A DNA stretch of 16,013 nt from NCBI GenBank assembly GCA_964652585.1, contig CAZZDA010000021.1, positions 1-16,013 of the forward strand. Direction: 5' to 3'. The notes under the pieces are model-generated. The model saw only the letters and a program-made list of their open reading frames with translations, had not been told where the DNA came from and searched no databases. This document shows positions 13,267 to 16,013 of this stretch, in pieces. The stretch is from CAZZDA01 sp964652585 (GTDB taxonomy: Bacteria > Patescibacteriota > Patescibacteriia > UBA1544). The first letter of the stretch is position 1. Every line of letters starts with the position of its first letter. The translations under genes and the position numbers were made by a program.

Positions 13267-13620
13267 ATGAACAAACAAACACGACAACAAGGAAGAATAT
13301 CACGCCACAAACGTGTGAGAGCAAAAGTACAGGGTACGGCGTCTTGTCCTCGGCTTTGTGTATTTCGTGGACTCAAGCATGTTGAGGCGCAGATCATTGA
13401 TGATGAACAGAATGTCACCCTTGTGTCATATAGTAGTACTAAGTTAAAAGGCAAGCACAAAAGCAAAGAAGATGCGGGTCGTATGGTAGGTAAAGAGATT
13501 GGGAGTGCTGCGGTAAAGAAAGGTGTGCAGCGCGTGGTATTTGACCGCGGTGGCTATGCGTATCACGGTCGTGTAAAAGCTCTTGCCCAAGGAGCTCGGG
13601 AAGCAGGGCTTATATTTTAA
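13267..13620 (+). CDS. rplR: 50S ribosomal protein L18 (uL18)
   Basis: L18 binds 5S rRNA with L5. The ATG at 13267 gives 117 aa starting MNKQTRQQGRISRHKRVRAK. A GTG at 13258 in the same frame would add only three residues; the ATG is preferred because it has the T-before-start context shared by nearly all genes here. Conserved parts are CPRLCVFRGLKHVEAQIIDD, then DAGRMVGKEIGSAAVKKGVQ and VFDRGGYAYHGRVKALAQGA with the final REAGLIF. Normal length; 37 bases after rplF. Confidence 0.96.
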   Translation: MNKQTRQQGRISRHKRVRAKVQGTASCPRLCVFRGLKHVEAQIIDDEQNVTLVSYSSTKLKGKHKSKEDAGRMVGKEIGSAAVKKGVQRVVFDRGGYAYHGRVKALAQGAREAGLIF

Positions 13621-13664
13621 TAACACAAAATACGTTTCAGAGATATATTTTTACCAGCTAATTT

Positions 13665-14180
13665 ATGGCAGAAGAAAAAAGAAAAACAACGACTGCGCAT
13701 CCTCAAAAAAGAGGAAACCCAAAAAAAAGGCATGCTCGCAAGCCAAGAGAAGATGATGGCTTAGAGCAGAAAATTGTTGATCTTGCGCGTGTAACCCGTG
13801 TTATGCAGGGTGGAAAGCGCATGAGTTTTCGTGCGTGTGTTGCAGTGGGAGATGCGAAAGGTGCTGTTGGTCTTGGCGTGGCAAAAGGAGCTGATGTGAC
13901 CATATCCATTCAAAAGGCGGTGAATAAAGCGAAAAAGAACATGGTGCGTGTTCCTGTAAAACGTGATACAATCCCTCATGAACTGGATGTTCATTATAAA
14001 GCTGCGCATTTGCTTTTAAAGCCCGCGAAAAAAGGGTCGGGAGTGAAAGCTGGCGGTGTGATGCGTATTTTGCTTGAACTTGGTAAGGTACCGAATGTAA
14101 CGGCAAAAATTCTCGGAACCAACAATAAAGTTACGAATGCAAAGGCATTTATGAAAGGATTGGAGCTTTTTAAAGATTAA
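13665..14180 (+). CDS. rpsE: 30S ribosomal protein S5 (uS5)
   Basis: S5 shapes the mRNA entrance and contributes to decoding accuracy; mutations in its N-terminal loop give spectinomycin resistance in E. coli. The 171-aa product has a basic N-terminal extension of about 33 residues (EEKRKTTTAHPQKRGNPKKR), then the double-stranded RNA-binding-like domain with ARVTRVMQGGKRMSFRACVA, VGDAKGAVGLGVAKGADV and the C-terminal KGSGVKAGGVMRILLELGKV. A glutamine precedes GGKRMSF, where E. coli has lysine. It is directly followed, after 17 bases, by rplO; the usual rpmD is absent. No Shine-Dalgarno. Confidence 0.97.
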   Translation: MAEEKRKTTTAHPQKRGNPKKRHARKPREDDGLEQKIVDLARVTRVMQGGKRMSFRACVAVGDAKGAVGLGVAKGADVTISIQKAVNKAKKNMVRVPVKRDTIPHELDVHYKAAHLLLKPAKKGSGVKAGGVMRILLELGKVPNVTAKILGTNNKVTNAKAFMKGLELFKD

Positions 14181-14197
14181 TTTTCGTGTAAGCATTT

Positions 14198-14629
14198 ATG
14201 ACTCTTGGATTGCACAACTTAACTCGTACGACGCACAAAACAAAAAAACGCGTTGGCCGCGGCAATGGATCGACAGGAACATATAGCGGCAGAGGTCAAA
14301 AAGGACAGCGTTCGCGTTCCGGAGGAAAGTCGGGACTTGCACTTCGCGGCTTTAAGCAAAACTTGCAAAATATTCCGAAAACCAAAGGATTTACAAGTTT
14401 GGAAAAGAAACCATGGAGCGTGGTAATAGGGAAGCTGGAAAAACTGGTAAAAGATGGTGATATTATTACGCCGCGTCTTTTGGAAAAGCGGGGTATTGTA
14501 CAGCATACGCGTCGGGGGATCAAGCTTGTGGCCGGAGGCGTTTTTAGCAAAAAAGTAACACTCAAAAATATTGCGACAACAAAAAGCGTTCAAGAGCTTA
14601 TTGAAAAAAATGGAGGGACTATTAAATAA
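14198..14629 (+). CDS. rplO: 50S ribosomal protein L15 (uL15)
   Basis: L15 is a late-assembly protein of the large subunit with a long basic N-terminal arm that threads through 23S rRNA. The 143-aa product has that arm (KTKKRVGRGNGSTGTYSGRG, then QKGQRSRSGGKSG) and the globular part with GFKQNLQNIPKTKGF, VKDGDIITPRLLEKRGIV and IKLVAGGVFSKKVTLKN. Length is standard. It follows rpsE with 17 bases between; rpmD (L30), normally located here, is not present on either strand. It is 12 bases upstream of secY. Confidence 0.97.
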   Translation: MTLGLHNLTRTTHKTKKRVGRGNGSTGTYSGRGQKGQRSRSGGKSGLALRGFKQNLQNIPKTKGFTSLEKKPWSVVIGKLEKLVKDGDIITPRLLEKRGIVQHTRRGIKLVAGGVFSKKVTLKNIATTKSVQELIEKNGGTIK

Positions 14630-14641
14630 TTTGCAGTTATT

Positions 14642-15925
14642 GTGCCTACTTTCGTTGAAAAATTCATCCATATCTGGAAATTAAAAGACTTGCGCAAGAG
14701 CATTCTTTATGTTTTGGGTATGTTGGTGATTTTTCGTTTTGCGGCGCACATTCCGGTACCCGGGATCGATCGAGAAGCATTGCAGCAGTTTTTTTCCGGA
14801 AATCAATTTTTGGGACTGCTGAATATTTTTTCAGGCGGCGGTATGGAAAATTTTTCTGTTGTTGCTCTCGGTATCGCTCCCTATATTACCTCTTCCATCA
14901 TTTTTCAATTACTCACCATGGTTGTTCCCCGTTTGGAAGAGCTTTCCAAAGAAGGTGAGTATGGCAAGCAAAAGATCAATCAATACACTCGCTTGCTAAC
15001 CGTACCGCTTGCAGCGCTGCAAGGGTATGGACTGATTGCTCTTTTGAGAAATCAGCAAACACAAATTTTAGGAGAGGTGGGTATGTTCCAGTTGGGAACC
15101 ATACTACTTACCTTAACGGCAGGAACAATATTTCTTATGTGGATAGGAGAGCTTATTTCAGAAAAGCATATTGGCAATGGTATCTCCCTTCTCATTTTTG
15201 CCGGAATTGTCTCAGCATTGCCGAGTATGGTACAGCGTACGCTTTTTACCTTTGACGCGGCGCAAGTCAAAACCTTGCTTATTTTTACCGCTATCGCGAT
15301 TGTTACCATTATTGGCGTGGTGATCATCAATGAAGGTCAGCGTAATATACCGGTATCCTACGCAAAACGCGTGCGTGGCATGCGCATGTACGGAGGGGTT
15401 GATACGCATCTGCCGCTTCGGGTGAATATGGCGGGTGTTATTCCTATTATCTTTGCAATTTCACTTATTCTCTTTCCTCCAATGGTTGCGCAATTTTTCT
15501 TGCAAGCTGATGCGCAGTGGGTGCTGAATGCGGCGAATTGGGTGATCAGTATTTTTAATAATCAACTTATTTACGGCTTACTCTATTTTTTACTGGTCTT
15601 TGGCTTTACCTATTTTTATACGGCGGTCATTTTTCATCCCGACCAAATCGCGGAAAACTTACAGAAGCAAGGAGGGTTTGTGCCTGGTATTAGACCGGGT
15701 AAGCCTACGGCTGAATATTTAGGATATACGATTAACCGTATTTTACTTGCCGGAGCACTCTTTTTAGGTCTTATTGCTGTTTTACCGCTTTTAACACAAC
15801 AGGTTACCGGCACACAGGCGTTGGTAATCGGTGGTACGTCGCTTCTGATCGTCGTGAGCGTGGTTATTGAAATGGTCAAGCAAATTGAATCGCAGCTGAC
15901 CATGCACGATTATGAGAAAGTGTAA
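14642..15925 (+). CDS. secY: Protein translocase subunit SecY
   Basis: SecY forms the protein-conducting channel of the inner membrane, receiving chains from SecA or from ribosomes docked through L23. The 427-aa product uses a GTG start at 14642 (MPTFVEKFIHIWKLKDLRKS). About ten membrane segments can be placed: near residues 20-38, 75-95, 118-137, 150-172, 179-197, 210-230, 262-285, 308-332, 363-384 and 394-413. The plug region GLLNIFSGGGMENF (58-71) follows segment 1. The ribosome/SecA-contact loop YAKRVRGMRMYGG (240-252) and LPLRVNMAGVIPIIFAISLI, and the loop FVPGIRPGKPTAEYLGYTIN (347-365), are diagnostic. The cytosolic C-tail is short (MHDYEKV). No Shine-Dalgarno; the only non-ATG start assigned in the window. 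Standard last gene of the spc group. Confidence 0.98.
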   Translation: MPTFVEKFIHIWKLKDLRKSILYVLGMLVIFRFAAHIPVPGIDREALQQFFSGNQFLGLLNIFSGGGMENFSVVALGIAPYITSSIIFQLLTMVVPRLEELSKEGEYGKQKINQYTRLLTVPLAALQGYGLIALLRNQQTQILGEVGMFQLGTILLTLTAGTIFLMWIGELISEKHIGNGISLLIFAGIVSALPSMVQRTLFTFDAAQVKTLLIFTAIAIVTIIGVVIINEGQRNIPVSYAKRVRGMRMYGGVDTHLPLRVNMAGVIPIIFAISLILFPPMVAQFFLQADAQWVLNAANWVISIFNNQLIYGLLYFLLVFGFTYFYTAVIFHPDQIAENLQKQGGFVPGIRPGKPTAEYLGYTINRILLAGALFLGLIAVLPLLTQQVTGTQALVIGGTSLLIVVSVVIEMVKQIESQLTMHDYEKV

Positions 15926-16013
15926 GTGTATTGGGAAATAACGTGGATAAAGCTGCCGTGAGTTATGTAAAGGACTTGGAACAAGGTTGTAAGAGATAAG
16001 CAAGTAAATGTAC
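15926..16013 (+). other. Downstream edge after secY, no supported gene
   Basis: These 88 bases hold no complete gene. An ATG at 16008 lies 6 bases from the window edge and could be the start of the next gene (adk or map commonly follows secY), but only two codons are visible. I see no terminator hairpin. Confidence 0.3.

Noticed and set aside
91..15925. Alternative genetic code with UGA read as Gly or Trp
   Set aside because: All 26 genes read through at full family length in the standard code with no in-frame TGA, so there is no sign of reassignment.
157..16003. Many open frames on the - strand (for example 9235-9648, 14219-14671, 1663-2115)
   Set aside because: Each lies opposite a confident ribosomal-protein, elongation-factor or secY gene and shows no recognisable family or own start signals.

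Overview
The window is one long, almost entirely + strand, ribosomal-protein/translation-factor cluster: the fused str (rpsL-rpsG-fusA-tuf), S10 (rpsJ to rpsQ) and spc (rplN to secY) groups in the ancestral bacterial order. 26 protein genes are supported. No rRNA, tRNA, CRISPR array or mobile element is visible. The likely host is a member of the Candidate Phyla Radiation (Patescibacteria), probably Parcubacteria-like. The main reason is that rpmD (L30) is missing between rpsE and rplO, a known CPR-wide loss. AT-leaning lysine-rich coding, several charged extensions on ribosomal proteins and a small unrecognised gene inside the str group fit with this. The genetic code reads as standard: every gene is open without in-frame TGA, and all 26 genes end in TAA (23) or TAG (3).

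Layout. 1-90: a near-consensus promoter ending only 11 bases before rpsL. 91-3578: rpsL, rpsG, a 102-base spacer with a small hairpin, fusA, and a 127-aa unrecognised protein with a Phd/YefM-like N-terminal half. 3579-3765: a 187-base spacer that folds into a nested stem structure just upstream of tuf. 3766-5382: tuf, a perfect 13-bp hairpin, rpsJ. 5383-5678: a 296-base spacer with several hairpins, a weak terminator and possible mini-ORFs. 5679-14629: rplC-rplD-rplW-rplB-rpsS-rplV-rpsC-rplP-rpmC-rpsQ-rplN-rplX-rplE-rpsN-rpsH-rplF-rplR-rpsE-rplO, with spacers of about 5-55 bases. 14642-15925: secY. 15926-16013: no supported gene.

Together the genes build much of the small subunit (S12, S7, S10, S19, S3, S17, S14, S8, S5) and large subunit (L3, L4, L23, L2, L22, L16, L29, L14, L24, L5, L6, L18, L15), the two elongation GTPases, and the SecY channel that receives nascent membrane proteins.

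The most striking signals are non-coding. (1) Shine-Dalgarno sequences are almost absent, while the base before the start codon is T in 24 of 26 genes and C in the other two. (2) A nested three-stem leader sits upstream of tuf. (3) A hairpin-rich region precedes rplC. Protein-level oddities are Ser at the streptomycin-linked Pro90 position of S12, a basic N-terminal extension with an FtsY-like start on L23, loss of known modification residues in L3 and L16, and the Phd-like gene after fusA.
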